A DNA stretch of 64,000 nt, taken from Branchiostoma lanceolatum (lineage: Eukaryota; Chordata; Leptocardii; Amphioxiformes; Branchiostomatidae). Shown here piece by piece: positions 22,901 through 30,200 of this stretch; position 1 is the stretch's first letter, and each line of letters starts with the position of its first letter. Both the position numbers and the translations under genes were made by a program. The DNA is taken from positions 19,386,742 to 19,450,741 of the forward strand of contig NC_089730.1 in the NCBI RefSeq assembly GCF_035083965.1. The letters run 5' to 3'. Under the pieces are notes generated by a model. The model saw only the letters and a program-made list of their open reading frames with translations, did not search any database and was not told the origin of the DNA.

Positions 22901-23770
22901 TTCAAGTGGACTGATACACCAACTCACTTGTGTAAAAGTGTATCGACTTAATAACGTAACGATCTTCAAGTAGACCAATAAATCCAACACGTAAAAGAGC
23001 CACTGTCTTAAGTATCACATTTACGACAATAAGCTTCATTTTAAGACCATTCCCCTGCCTCCTACCCTTTGTCGCCTCCCCCCAATAACTGGTACCAGCT
23101 AGCTGCATGTTAGTTCTAAGGCCTGCGTCCCTCTCTCTAATGCGGACTGCAAATTTCATTATTGTACGTCTGTGTGGCCCGTAAGATGAAGAGCCAGGGG
23201 GAGAGACTTGTGGGCCTCGCGCCAAGGCCGGTCCCGGAGGGCCGCTTTACCGATTTATGAGAGTAAACTAAGACAGAGAAGTTATGCCGTACATCCTGAC
23301 AACGGGAATCTAAGCTTACGTAACCGCGGGCGAGCTTGTATCACTAACAGGCGCATCTTAGTTCGGTAAGGTGGTAGTAGGGAGGCCCTGGTGTCTAGTC
23401 AGGTTTCCGCGAGGTTGACAGAAAGGTGCGAGTGACTGTCGATGGCCTTTCACCCTGCCGTGTCAAACCTACACCGAAGTTACGCCGTGAGAGCACGTCC
23501 AATCTGGGAGGGGATTAAAAGGTCTCTCTAGCTGCCCGAACGGGCTTTATCAGTTCGAGGTGGGGTCTAATCGAGGCCGAACAAGTGGAAGAACAACAGC
23601 AGCCCTACCTTGGCGAGGTTGAAGTCCTCCTGAACGGGGATCTTGTCCACGATGCACATTCTCCGGCGCACCTTCCTGGCTCCCCCCGCCCGGAGGTAGC
23701 CCTGGGCCGGGACGCCGAGCGACATCAACGCGGCGAGACACAGCAGACGATGTAACGACCCGGCAGACAT
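2980..23770 (-). CDS. RBP4-type lipocalin / antistasin mosaic secreted protein (13 exons)
   Basis: Exons in transcript order: 23770-23609, 8725-8583, 7791-7682, 7417-7304, 6856-6752, 6539-6504, 6217-5867, 5394-5260, 4954-4814, 4720-4673 (uncertain), 4418-4313, 3831-3678, 3336-2980. All borders are GT-AG. Intron phases are 0,2,1,1,1,1,1,1,1,1,2,0, and the frame is unbroken for 1,962 bases (653 residues; 637 without the uncertain exon). Domain order: signal peptide (1-24), lipocalin (about 37-215), Thr/Pro-rich linker (225-280), antistasin-like modules (312-337, 355-380, 402-428), half module (433-448), six-Cys helical module (452-526), Thr/Pro-rich acidic tail (to 653). There is no membrane segment, so it should be secreted. 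The start is the first Met of a clear signal peptide. Family membership of the lipocalin and antistasin parts is strong. That they form one transcript is inferred from frame, phase and spacing, and needs RNA evidence. Confidence 0.82.
3902..4112 (+). mobile_element. tRNA-derived SINE, short copy
   Basis: A tRNA-like head contains 'gtggcacggttgccttgtgg' (A-box region) and 'gagttcgaat' (B-box region). It is followed by a body sharing 'tagcttcg' and 'gacgtcccc' words with the fuller copy at 11,204-11,560. It lies in intron 11 of the mosaic gene and is followed by a GGAT microsatellite that may be its tail. Confidence 0.6.
4113..4220. repeat. (GGAT)n/(GAAT)n microsatellite
   Basis: Tandem 'gagt', 'ggat' and 'gaat' tetramers immediately behind the SINE body. 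Confidence 0.9.
4673..4720 (-). other. Half antistasin exon (candidate exon 10, possibly decayed)
   Basis: The stretch 4,671-4,738 is a clear copy of 4,811-4,876, the 3' half of exon 9. It keeps the donor GACCCAG|gtacgt and the second half of an antistasin unit ([13 protein letters not shown]), but the first half with its paired cysteines is gone. Entering at the earlier acceptor-like ttatag in the phase exon 9 requires would hit TGA. Entering at the internal tctag|AT keeps the frame and adds 16 residues. It may be an optional exon or an unused relic. Confidence 0.45.
4814..6217 (-). other. Mosaic gene exons 7-9: Thr-rich linker and three antistasin-like modules
   Basis: Exon 7 (6217-5867) encodes a mucin-like TTT/PP stretch (about residues 225-280), an acidic spacer, then the first antistasin-like module. 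Exon 8 (5394-5260) and exon 9 (4954-4814) each encode one more. Each follows the pattern C-C-C...G...D-x-GC-x-x-C-x-C, for example [26 protein letters not shown] and [12 protein letters not shown]. Antistasin-type modules are small disulfide-rich units, and several known members inhibit serine proteases. Inhibitory activity here is not established. All three exons are symmetric (phase 1-1), as expected for shuffled modules. Confidence 0.8.
4999..5145. repeat. (GT)n microsatellite cluster
   Basis: A long GT run followed by two shorter ones separated by 'tagaatttttgat' spacers; it lies in intron 8 of the mosaic gene. Confidence 0.95.
6504..8725 (-). other. Mosaic gene exons 2-6: body of the RBP4-type lipocalin
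   Basis: With exon 1 this forms a full lipocalin, a beta-barrel carrier of small hydrophobic ligands. Visible signatures are [11 protein letters not shown] (G-x-W strand A motif), [16 protein letters not shown] (TDY motif), NSDGTC, ILSRKPTLP and CVIPYNR...HNGDDC. The order and wording follow vertebrate retinol-binding protein 4/purpurin more closely than apolipoprotein D. All six RBP4 disulfide cysteines have counterparts: residues 39, 106, 157, 166, 198 and 215. Exon lengths are 143, 110, 114, 105 and 36 bases. Whether it binds retinol cannot be read from the sequence. Confidence 0.85.
8370..8562. repeat. (TGAG)n microsatellite
   Basis: Runs of 'gtga' and 'gagt' end about 20 bases from the exon 2 splice donor of the mosaic gene (donor at 8,582). 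The open frame of Ser/Leu/Thr/His repeats on the minus strand is an artefact. Confidence 0.9.
8879..9051. mobile_element. Foldback MITE, 'CTCTCCA' family
   Basis: The left arm 'gctctccacgcaaacagagg...ggctccggctgttttt' pairs with the right arm 'aaaacagccggagcaaacctctgcttggagag'. Related foldbacks with the same terminal words are at 25,763-25,863 and 39,126-39,232. Confidence 0.75.
9052..10277. other. Intron 1 of the mosaic gene, no feature seen
   Basis: AT-rich sequence without a coding signature. A short direct repeat ('aaaatgttttgaa' and 'gctatatttagtaac' words) recurs at about 9,613-9,645 and 9,749-9,793. Confidence 0.5.
10278..10455. mobile_element. Foldback MITE, 'TTCGCGGTGG' family
   Basis: 'gttcgcggtggttttgagtt' and the opposite-strand 'aaaccgcgaacat' words frame the element. 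A second copy sits at 24,825-25,010. Confidence 0.6.
10758..11151. mobile_element. Foldback MITE, 'GGCCATGTTGAT' family, about 394 bp
   Basis: The left end 'ggccatgttgatgtgatta' and the right end 'taatcaaatcaacatggcc' are inverted copies, extended inward by 'ggatgacatcc' and 'ggatgtcatcc'. The interior is shared with 24,400-25,600 and 47,205-47,590 ('atatgccgtaaatt', 'ggtataccat'). Confidence 0.75.
11204..11560 (+). mobile_element. tRNA-derived SINE
   Basis: An A-box 'tggcgccgtgg' (near 11,212) and a perfect B-box 'ggttcgaatcc' (11,264-11,274) mark a polymerase III promoter. The downstream body includes 'ggacgttaaacggagg' and 'gcacgtaaaagaaccca', a core I associate with SINEs of many marine animals. 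I do not assign a named family. Confidence 0.7.
11561..11849. other. Intron 1 continuation, unique-looking sequence
   Basis: No coding signature. The phrase 'tcgggtccggccaatgtaaatgttag' at about 11,716 nearly matches 10,519 ('cgggtccagccaatgtaaatgttag'), indicating a shared repeat fragment. Confidence 0.4.
11850..14460 (+). repeat. Degenerate long tandem array (units about 310-480 bp)
   Basis: The block 'tgccatgtttggga...aggcacgtt...aaagatagatg...cttacatctgctt' recurs near 11,907, 12,370, 12,682, 13,030, 13,508, 13,920 and 14,390. Two segments, about 11,985-12,190 and 13,105-13,310, are nearly identical over some 200 bases. The units share no conserved open frame, so I read it as a non-coding satellite-like array inside intron 1. 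Confidence 0.7.
14461..15258. other. Intron 1, no feature seen
   Basis: No coding signature, foldback or tandem structure was recognised. Confidence 0.4.
15259..15549. mobile_element. Foldback MITE, 'GCCTCCGTTGCAGA' family
   Basis: 'gcctccgttgcagaccccctt' at the left end pairs with 'agggagtctgcaacggagcc' at the right end. The same terminal motif bounds the larger element at 37,636-39,082. Confidence 0.75.
15550..18180. other. Intron 1, no supported feature
   Basis: Scattered open frames (for example plus 16,262-16,687 and 17,428-17,667) have no recognisable domain and no consistent splice borders. I see no gene here. Confidence 0.4.
18181..18230. repeat. (ATCAT)n microsatellite
   Basis: Runs of 'atcat' and 'atatt' pentamers. 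Confidence 0.8.
18240..18500. repeat. Direct duplicate of about 140-170 bp
   Basis: 'cagttgcttgcttcatttcgtat' near 18,249 and 'cagctgcttgctttcctttgtat' near 18,408 begin two related stretches that both continue into 'ttcatcgacgtg' and 'gagttttcgcttttt'. Confidence 0.6.
18500..19460 (+). repeat. GC-rich satellite-like tandem array, about 184-195 bp units
   Basis: The word 'cagcgggagtcc' falls at 18,693, 18,881, 19,076 and 19,268, with a broken copy at 19,452; steps are 188, 195, 192 and about 184. Each unit contains 'gtcctaagccccgcctgtgacctcgggtacccct' in slightly varied form and ends 'gacattttggacaaattagc'. No frame is conserved across units. Confidence 0.85.
19461..19902. other. Intron 1, short repeat only
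   Basis: No gene seen. 'ggactactg(a/g)ctagttaca(t/c)tagtc' occurs near 19,653 and 19,842. Confidence 0.4.
19903..19957. repeat. (GA)n microsatellite
   Basis: An almost uninterrupted GA run. Confidence 0.9.
20215..21720 (+). repeat. Degenerate minisatellite, units about 90-130 bp
   Basis: A unit with 'gggagccaaaa(c)ttcg', 'ttgaagaattgagtcatttcatcccacggtatct', 'cagtggccacacagaagcaaa' and 'tagacagcccaatatg' is repeated about a dozen times with heavy drift; 'gagccaaa' recurs near 20,287, 20,770, 20,898, 21,120, 21,364 and 21,446. The open frames inside carry no recognised domain. Confidence 0.8.
21721..22870. repeat. Dispersed repeat region with a 28-bp palindrome
   Basis: The words 'gccgaataggcgaa' and 'aaatccgcagggta' recur (near 22,036, 22,665, 22,374 and 22,736). 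The stretch 22,070-22,170 resembles 24,285-24,370. A perfect 28-bp palindrome centred on 'cgtatacg' spans 22,141-22,168. A retroelement-like tail ('ttgtgcaataaagttattcttattct') ends near 22,592. Confidence 0.6.
22871..23608. other. 5' end of intron 1 of the mosaic gene
   Basis: Sequence becomes CpG-richer from about 23,230. A duplicated phrase 'gtaacgatcttcaagtagacca' and 'ttacgatcttcaagtggactga' lies near 22,890-22,980. No coding exon recognised. Confidence 0.4.
23609..23770 (-). other. Mosaic gene exon 1: signal peptide and lipocalin N-terminus
   Basis: Encodes 54 residues. It has a Met start, a hydrophobic core ([14 protein letters not shown]) with likely cleavage near AQG-Y, then a basic stretch and [17 protein letters not shown], which matches the start of RBP4-type lipocalins up to the residue before the G-x-W strand. 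The donor GCCAAG|gtaggg is in phase 0. The next exon is 14.9 kb away. Confidence 0.85.
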
Positions 23771-24250
23771 TTCAGTAGCCGTGTACGCGATCAGCTAGCC
23801 TGGATAACACCCGAAACCGCGCGCGTACAAAGTGGAATCAGACGCCTGCCGCTCTCCTCCGTTTCGCGTGTAATTTTCAGGCTATTTACGACGAGATCCT
23901 TAGGAAGCCGTGATTCGCTGTTGGTAGGCGGAGCTTCGTCACCAAGGGCAACCACAAACTTTTCCCGCGCAAACACGCTCGCGGCAGAGAGAGAGGCGAA
24001 TTTTTACGACTGTTTTAAGCGCTGTCGCGCAGACAAAATAAACAAGTACCGGAGGGCGCGGAAAGTTTTTGAAAGTTTTCCAAAAGAAAGGCCGGTGTGC
24101 TGTGTGCCACGCGCCGCGGGCGACGATTATTTTGAAGACCTTACAGTCGAGGAAAAGGTCGCGCCATTCACAACAAGCGGCCGACACTCCCCCGCCCGAC
24201 TGGATTTGTAATAAAGAACGAGAGATTTATGGGTAGGCCGAACCGGTTGG
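23771..24250 (-). promoter_or_regulatory. CpG-rich presumed promoter of the mosaic gene
   Basis: CpG dinucleotides cluster here and across exon 1 ('gaaaccgcgcgcgt', 'cgccgcgggcgacg'), against the AT-rich surroundings. It lies immediately 5' of the start codon. No TATA box or initiator was assigned. A 96-codon plus-strand frame at 23,921-24,211 starts at TTG and has no domain; I regard it as composition-driven. Confidence 0.45.
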
Positions 24251-25600
24251 ATTCTGTGGCAAACATCCTCTAGCCCCTACCAGGCCCCGCGGATAGCTGG
24301 GAAAATAGTAGAAATTCGCCAAATAGAGTAAATAGTATGCTAAGGGAGTCGCTACGGAGAAAGGGTCCAAACTTTACTTCAGTTTTTTCTTTCTTTTGGA
24401 TGTTTGGAAGCGGACAAAAGTTGATGCGCGCGGGGATGTTATCCACATAATGAAGTCAGTGTGGCCTGAACTGAACGACTTGAAATAAATTTCCAACTTA
24501 CTTTTTACACATGGCAAACAATTACTTGCACCAAAACATCATATGGTTGCAAACTTTTTGTTGTTGTTGGAAACGGAAGAAAGTTGATGCGCGCGGGGAT
24601 GTCATCCACATAATGAAGGCAGTATGGCCTAGTATAAACTGAACGACTTGCTCCAGTTTCCGCCCACCAGCCGGACAGGTGGCCTCCCTGCCTTAGGCCG
24701 GGTCTAGGGGTGTCGACGGCCGCACTGACTCCATTGTATGGACGACATCCGCACACGTAACAATTTTCATCTGTTTCCAAAACAAAACTTTGCGACCATA
24801 CTGTATATTAACTACTGTAGATGCAGAAATCTTCGCGGTGGTTTTATGTTTGCGGTTTTCGCGGTAAGCTCATTGCCGAGAACGTACAAACACCGTGAAC
24901 ATTTTCCGCCGGTGTTCTTGTAGCGCTACTATTGTTTCAAAGGCGAACTCAAAACCACCGCGAACACTCCATTTTCTGCCTACCGCGAAATTAAAACCAC
25001 ACGAACTAAATAACATTTGCACTATTGTACCAAGAAGCTACAAAATGACCAAATATATGCCGTAAATTGCCAAAGAAATAGATATCGGAAAAGGGATCCT
25101 AATGTTGTACAATGCCTATTTTTCAAAAGTAATTTTCTGCCATGTGTATCAGCTAAGCTGAAAAGCCCTGGGCGAAGTCTTCCAGAGTCGAAGAAGAAGA
25201 TATGAAAGAGCAAACATATAGAATCTATTGTGTGGTAAACCATGTTCTGTGTGTTCAGTGATTGGTTCAGCCAAGGTTCAGCCTTCCTGACCACTTAGTA
25301 AATGCAGCTTTTTCTTTGACTGCCTTTTTCTAGTCTCTACCAGACTAACTACGCCAGGTATAGGGATAATATTTGCCAGGGAAGTTTGGCCACCAGAGGG
25401 TTTCATTTGCAATATCGACCCTCACCTTAGACTGACACTACTGGCCAATTATTCCCTTTTTTGCCGAATTCTACGATCTATACGCCCGTAGGAAGGCCTG
25501 GTGGAGGCTACTTTTTTTTTTCTCCCACGCTCGCTTCAGTTTTGTGAAGCCAAGATGACGCCATCCATATAATGACATCAGTCCGGCCTAAGTGAGACGT
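24251..25600. mobile_element. Composite of diverged foldback elements
   Basis: 'aaaagttgatgcgcgcggggatg(t)tatccacataatgaag' is repeated near 24,417 and 24,584. The interior words 'atatgccgtaaatt' (25,055) and 'ctgaccact' match the element at 10,758-11,151. A nested 'TTCGCGGTGG' foldback lies at 24,825-25,010. 'gatgacgccatccatataatgacatcagtccggcct' closes the block near 25,590. Confidence 0.55.
24825..25010. mobile_element. Foldback MITE, 'TTCGCGGTGG' family
   Basis: 'cttcgcggtggttttatgtt' on the left pairs with 'actcaaaaccaccgcgaaca' on the right. It is a second copy of the element at 10,278-10,455. Confidence 0.65.
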
Positions 25601-25762
25601 CACGCTGTTGAAGGAAAAGGTCGATTGTGAGGAGAGTCCCAGGTGGGGAAACGGCTTCAGGAAATGACTGTTATTCTTCCTGTTCGCACCAGACTGGTTT
25701 GAAAGGGAGCATTCTTACTTCTGAATGTCTTAACGACTCATTGATGTGCTGGGGCATACGTC

Positions 25763-25863
25763 ACTCTCCAAGCAGAGGTTGGTGGGGAAGATTGAGAACG
25801 TTTTATCATATGCTCCGTTTTTGTTTTTCACAATCTTCCCCACCGACCTCTGCTTGGAGAGTA
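25763..25863. mobile_element. Compact foldback MITE, 'CTCTCCA' family
   Basis: Two arms of about 33 bases are near-perfect inverted copies ('ctctccaagcagaggttggt' against 'cgacctctgcttggagag'), around a 30-base loop. Confidence 0.85.
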
Positions 25864-26740
25864 GCATACCGTAGAGTTCGTGATTTCCCCCTTAGATCAT
25901 GAGGAAAACGCTAAGATATAATTTTCTACCTAACAGGTAGATAAACTATACGGATTTTATTTATGAATGAAAAAGGGTAGCCCCTACAGTCACAGTTACG
26001 GATTTTCAATCAAATCAGGCATAAAGCACATACATTCGCAATAATACAACATAAAGTAACATCGAACCTAGGTATGATAAGTCATATACATTAATTCAAA
26101 ATAACACAAACAATAACAACTCAAAATCATAAAACATGATCATTCAACGGTCTTTCAGGGACAGAGGTCTGTTTGCCTGTATTGTTTGTATCATACCCAG
26201 TAAACCACCTCATTCCAGGTCAACTGGGATAGAGAACATTTGTGGATTTCTGAATTTGTCTGAATCTTTAATTTTCTGAATTTATTTTGATATATTAAGA
26301 GATTCCAGAGCGTACACGTTCGTAATATTAATTTTTGTAGGACGTTACGCTACATATGTAACCCCTGCACAAATGTAGTGAAACGGCATGTCGCTAGGGG
26401 TCCTCCCTTCACTGTCGCTGCTCAGATGATCTATTGGCACACAGATGGCTGGGGAAGACTTAAATTGTTGAGGAGGTCTGTATACGCAAAGCCACATCGT
26501 GACTTGGGATACACTAAATACTATACACAGGGAGTTCATACCCAACCGTTCTGTCGCACATGTCTGTTCTGAACAACTTATCTCACGCGCCACCTACCGA
26601 CTTTCCCCCACATAGCACCGACCCTCAAACAAGCATTCAAGTAAATACTTAACCTTAAAGTGGAACAAGTCACCTAAATTCCTATTCAGTATAACAAGAC
26701 ATCAACACAACGGGTACTGGTGCAGTTTTCCCATTGTATC
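25864..26740. other. Intergenic, no feature seen
   Basis: AT-rich, without recognisable coding or repeat structure. Confidence 0.4.
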
Positions 26741-26884
26741 TGTGTCTATATAGCTGGTATAACCACCTTTCGGCGTAACACATCAGCTTCTGTATTTGTA
26801 AATGTATATGGTATAACCACCATAACTACTGCAGTCAGCCCATGCTGGCAAGAACGTGCAAATAAAAATCATCATCATCATCAA
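26741..26884 (+). mobile_element. Retroelement 3'-end-like fragment
   Basis: 'tctatatagctggtataaccacc...ggcgtaacacatcagcttc' is shared with about 47,985-48,045. The segment ends 'gtgcaaataaaaatcatcatcatcatca', a microsatellite-tailed end like that of non-LTR elements. Confidence 0.45.
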
Positions 26885-26894
26885 TGATTCTTAC

Positions 26895-27020
26895 CTCCGG
26901 TATTTGTCCCATGACTGCGATTGTGCAGGCACCTGACCTACGACCCCAGCTAGACCATGCTCAGTCGTGGACTAGTCCATTTACCTCTAGTTTTAGGAGG
27001 AGTAGTCAGGAAAAGAGAGC
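26895..27020 (+). promoter_or_regulatory. Conserved block upstream of TLC gene A
   Basis: 'ctgacctacgacccca' followed by 'gtggactagtccatttacct(c)' and 'agttttagg' lies 260-350 bases upstream of the gene A start codon. It is matched on the same strand at 50,530-50,660, upstream of gene D. Conservation outside the coding region and at the same side suggests promoter or 5' leader sequence; this is inference. Confidence 0.5.
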
Positions 27021-27270
27021 CAAACTTGTTTTGCATAAAATAAAAGGGAACAAATCAAAAGCACAGGAAGACAGTGCAACACTACAGGAAAAAAACTCAC
27101 ACAAAAACAACAACATCATAATGAAAGTTCTGGGAAGAGTTTTGTCCTTCCCTCATAGATAACGCCAATGAAACATTCCAGTTTATTAGTGACGTATACC
27201 GTTGGCATAGTCGGTAAGACCCTCGCTAGAAGTCAGACCTCGGCAGTCCAGCCTCTTCCTAACACTGGCT

Positions 27271-30200
27271 ATGGCTTACAGCGTCCAACACGTTCAGACA
27301 ATCCTCGGCAGTTTCTTCTTCCACCTCGCCGTCTTTAAGTGGTTCGCGGCGCCGGTGCTCAGGAGACTGTGGCCTGTCTTCGCGACGCTTCCCGCCGACA
27401 AACAGGTGTCTTCGCAAAATTAGTAAGTTTTTTTTTTACTGTTCTAGTCCCATCAGCCCGCTACTATACTCTGATTACAAAATAACAGAAATTTCTGATA
27501 AGAGAAAAGTACCTGGTTAAGAAAAGTTGACGGGCTTTTGGAGTTAAATGCTGCTCGCACAGGCAACTGTGCAGTCCGAAAGCCGGCCGACTTCTCTAGC
27601 TGGCAAAAGATTCTCCTTTTTGGACGATGTTCACTATTTCTTAGTCCTCAGCAGTGCTCAGTTGGGCACTAATCCAACACACCGTTTGTATATCTGTTTG
27701 TTCAACTGGTCTTTTTCTCTGATTGTCTACTGTCTTAAGTAAATGCATATTGTGACCTCATTGTGGCGTTATCTGATTTTAAGGAGATTAGATACTTCGG
27801 CTGTTTGTTTGAAACAAATCTTGTGTGGAAAGCGGAGCTTTACTGCTATGGCTACCTAAATATTACTGACACAGAATCTCAGTAATACACAAAAGTTTTG
27901 CACTCACTAGCCGTACACAAGCTTTTCAAGATTTGTGTGTTTTGTTGTCTTTTTGGTCATACTTGTACATTTTGAATGATATTCCCATTGCAAAGTCAAG
28001 GGTAACACAGATCCAGTTTAGGACGCAGCGACGCCGCCAGCGTGCCGCGGGTCCAGTGAGAGGGGGAGTTTACTCATGTTCGTTTGCCCGTTTCGTCGCT
28101 GTCCAGTGTGATGTCACTGATCCACGGTGCGGTTGTTGGAGGTCTCAGCTGGTACGCGTTCCTGTTCTCCTATGTGCCGCAGGACAAACTACTGTGAGTT
28201 TTACTTTAATTGTGAAACAAACTTGGCCTACTATTGTGAGTTTTTTTTGGGGGGAAACCGGGCGAAGTATGATATGTTTTAAGATAAAACTTAACATACC
28301 ATGGCGAGTTTTAATGTTTCCTCCCTAGCTAAATTGGCTTTTTGACTTTTCATTGTTTTCTCAGTAATGAATTAAGAGAGAACTGTTGTAGTACTAAATG
28401 TTGATAGCTGGTCATGAAAAAAATTCTAAATCTGATTTTTTGGGACCATATGGATGACGTTATGAAATTGTATTGCCCTTAATGTGATTTTTTCTAAGAG
28501 AAAATACAGCACTTTGGTACATAACACTGCAATGAAACTATGTTTTTTATGTTCATAATGATCAAAGCTACAAACATACGTGACAACCCGCTCGATTGAT
28601 GCTGAAGATTTCTTCTTACGCAACGCAAGTATTGTCCACTCGATCTTATATAGCACAACTGCTTCGCTCACCAAACTTAAATGAAAGTTAACAAACAAAC
28701 AATAACACTAAAAAAAATAAACAAAAAGAAAACGACAACAAAGAAAACGATAATGCATACACCTTTATGTTCTTCCCTCGGAACGCAGCTGCTTTTCAAA
28801 GTTCCTAACATCGTTTTTTGTCACAGGTACGACTCTCCCAACGTGAGGCATGGCGCTTGTATAGTCATGGGACACGCAGCGGCCGGTGAGCGAATATATC
28901 ATCACAATGAATTTAATGTTCATTAGTTCATTCCATTTCATTTCATTCCATTCCATTCCATTCCATTTCATTTCATTCCATTTCATTTCATTCCATATCA
29001 TTCCATTTCATTCCATTTCATTTCATTTCATTTCATTCCATTTCATTTCATTCAATTTCATTTCATTTCATTGCATTCCATTTCATCTAATTTGCTCTTT
29101 CGTCCGCCCGTTCGTTCATTCGTTCGTTTGTTTATTCATTCATTCATTGATGCATTCGTTCAGTTCATTCATCAATTCTTTTAATTTTTCTTTATGTTAT
29201 TAACTCATTGAAGGCTTATATAGATGAACATGATATAAACATGGTTATTTCCCTGACTTATTCAAGACGAGCACTAATAATGACCCGCCCCGAGGTGTAT
29301 ATGGTGTCATAACGCCTGGGCATGTGCTATAACCACCGAATAAAATTATGAGGTGGTTATAGCACATGATCAGGCGTTATGACACCATATACACCGAGGA
29401 ACAGGCGGGTCATTAACGTTATTATCACATAGCCTATCCAAACTGACCCATATAAGAGAGACAAATTCCTGTATAATACAAAGATTCTTTAATACTATAC
29501 ATGTACAATCAATCCGTTGTACATATGATCTTCATATAATCCAATGTAAACCAGCGGTAAATTGTCTTCGAGCCCACACGGTTATAAACTGACGGAGGGG
29601 TTGTTAGAACTTAGATGCTTAGCTGTGGTAAAAAAATCGTGCATGTTTACGTCCCCTTTGCTTGTATTTTCCCCGTATTATTCTTGCTCAAGCCGGAAAA
29701 AAATTCCACAGAAGTGTTCACATATCGGGCTGAGATCCTTGTAGTTAGAAACCTGTAAGAATTTTGGCGATTTTGACCGTAATGTTTTCGATGCCAACAC
29801 ATCGGTTTGGGGAGGTGTGCCTGACCTGGGTCCTGGGGAGGGGGGCGTTCGTTTTGAACAAGGCGACATCACTTTGCCGCCAATATTTTTAATTTTCGCC
29901 GGGTAAAACCCCTCAGAAACGTGAACATACCGGCCTTGGTAGAAACCAAGATTAGCTTCCTTGGGGAAATACGATATGATGAGTGGGGAGGGGGCTCTGT
30001 GTGTCTGCTGCTTCCTGTTGGTCACACACGTCAGCTTTCCGCCCCTCAACTGCTGCAGTATGTTCCTGGGCGTCTTCGCCAGCTTCCCATGAAACGAAAA
30101 CTGACTCTAAGTCGGCGTCTGACAGTTCCTCGACGAAAAACTGTGGGGAAAACTGTGGTACTCCGAACGGGTAATGGCCGACGTCTGAGGACGGTTCCAC

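Noticed and set aside
23921-24211. 96-codon plus-strand frame in the CpG-rich promoter region
   Set aside because: It begins at TTG, has no recognisable domain, and high GC content explains the lack of stops.
28886-29203. Phe/His/Ser-rich 105-residue frame
   Set aside because: It is the translation of CATTC/CATTT repeats.
29952-30200. Acidic coding-like minus-strand frame inside gene A intron 3
   Set aside because: No start in context, no splice borders of matching phase and no domain; recorded only as a possible transposon relic.
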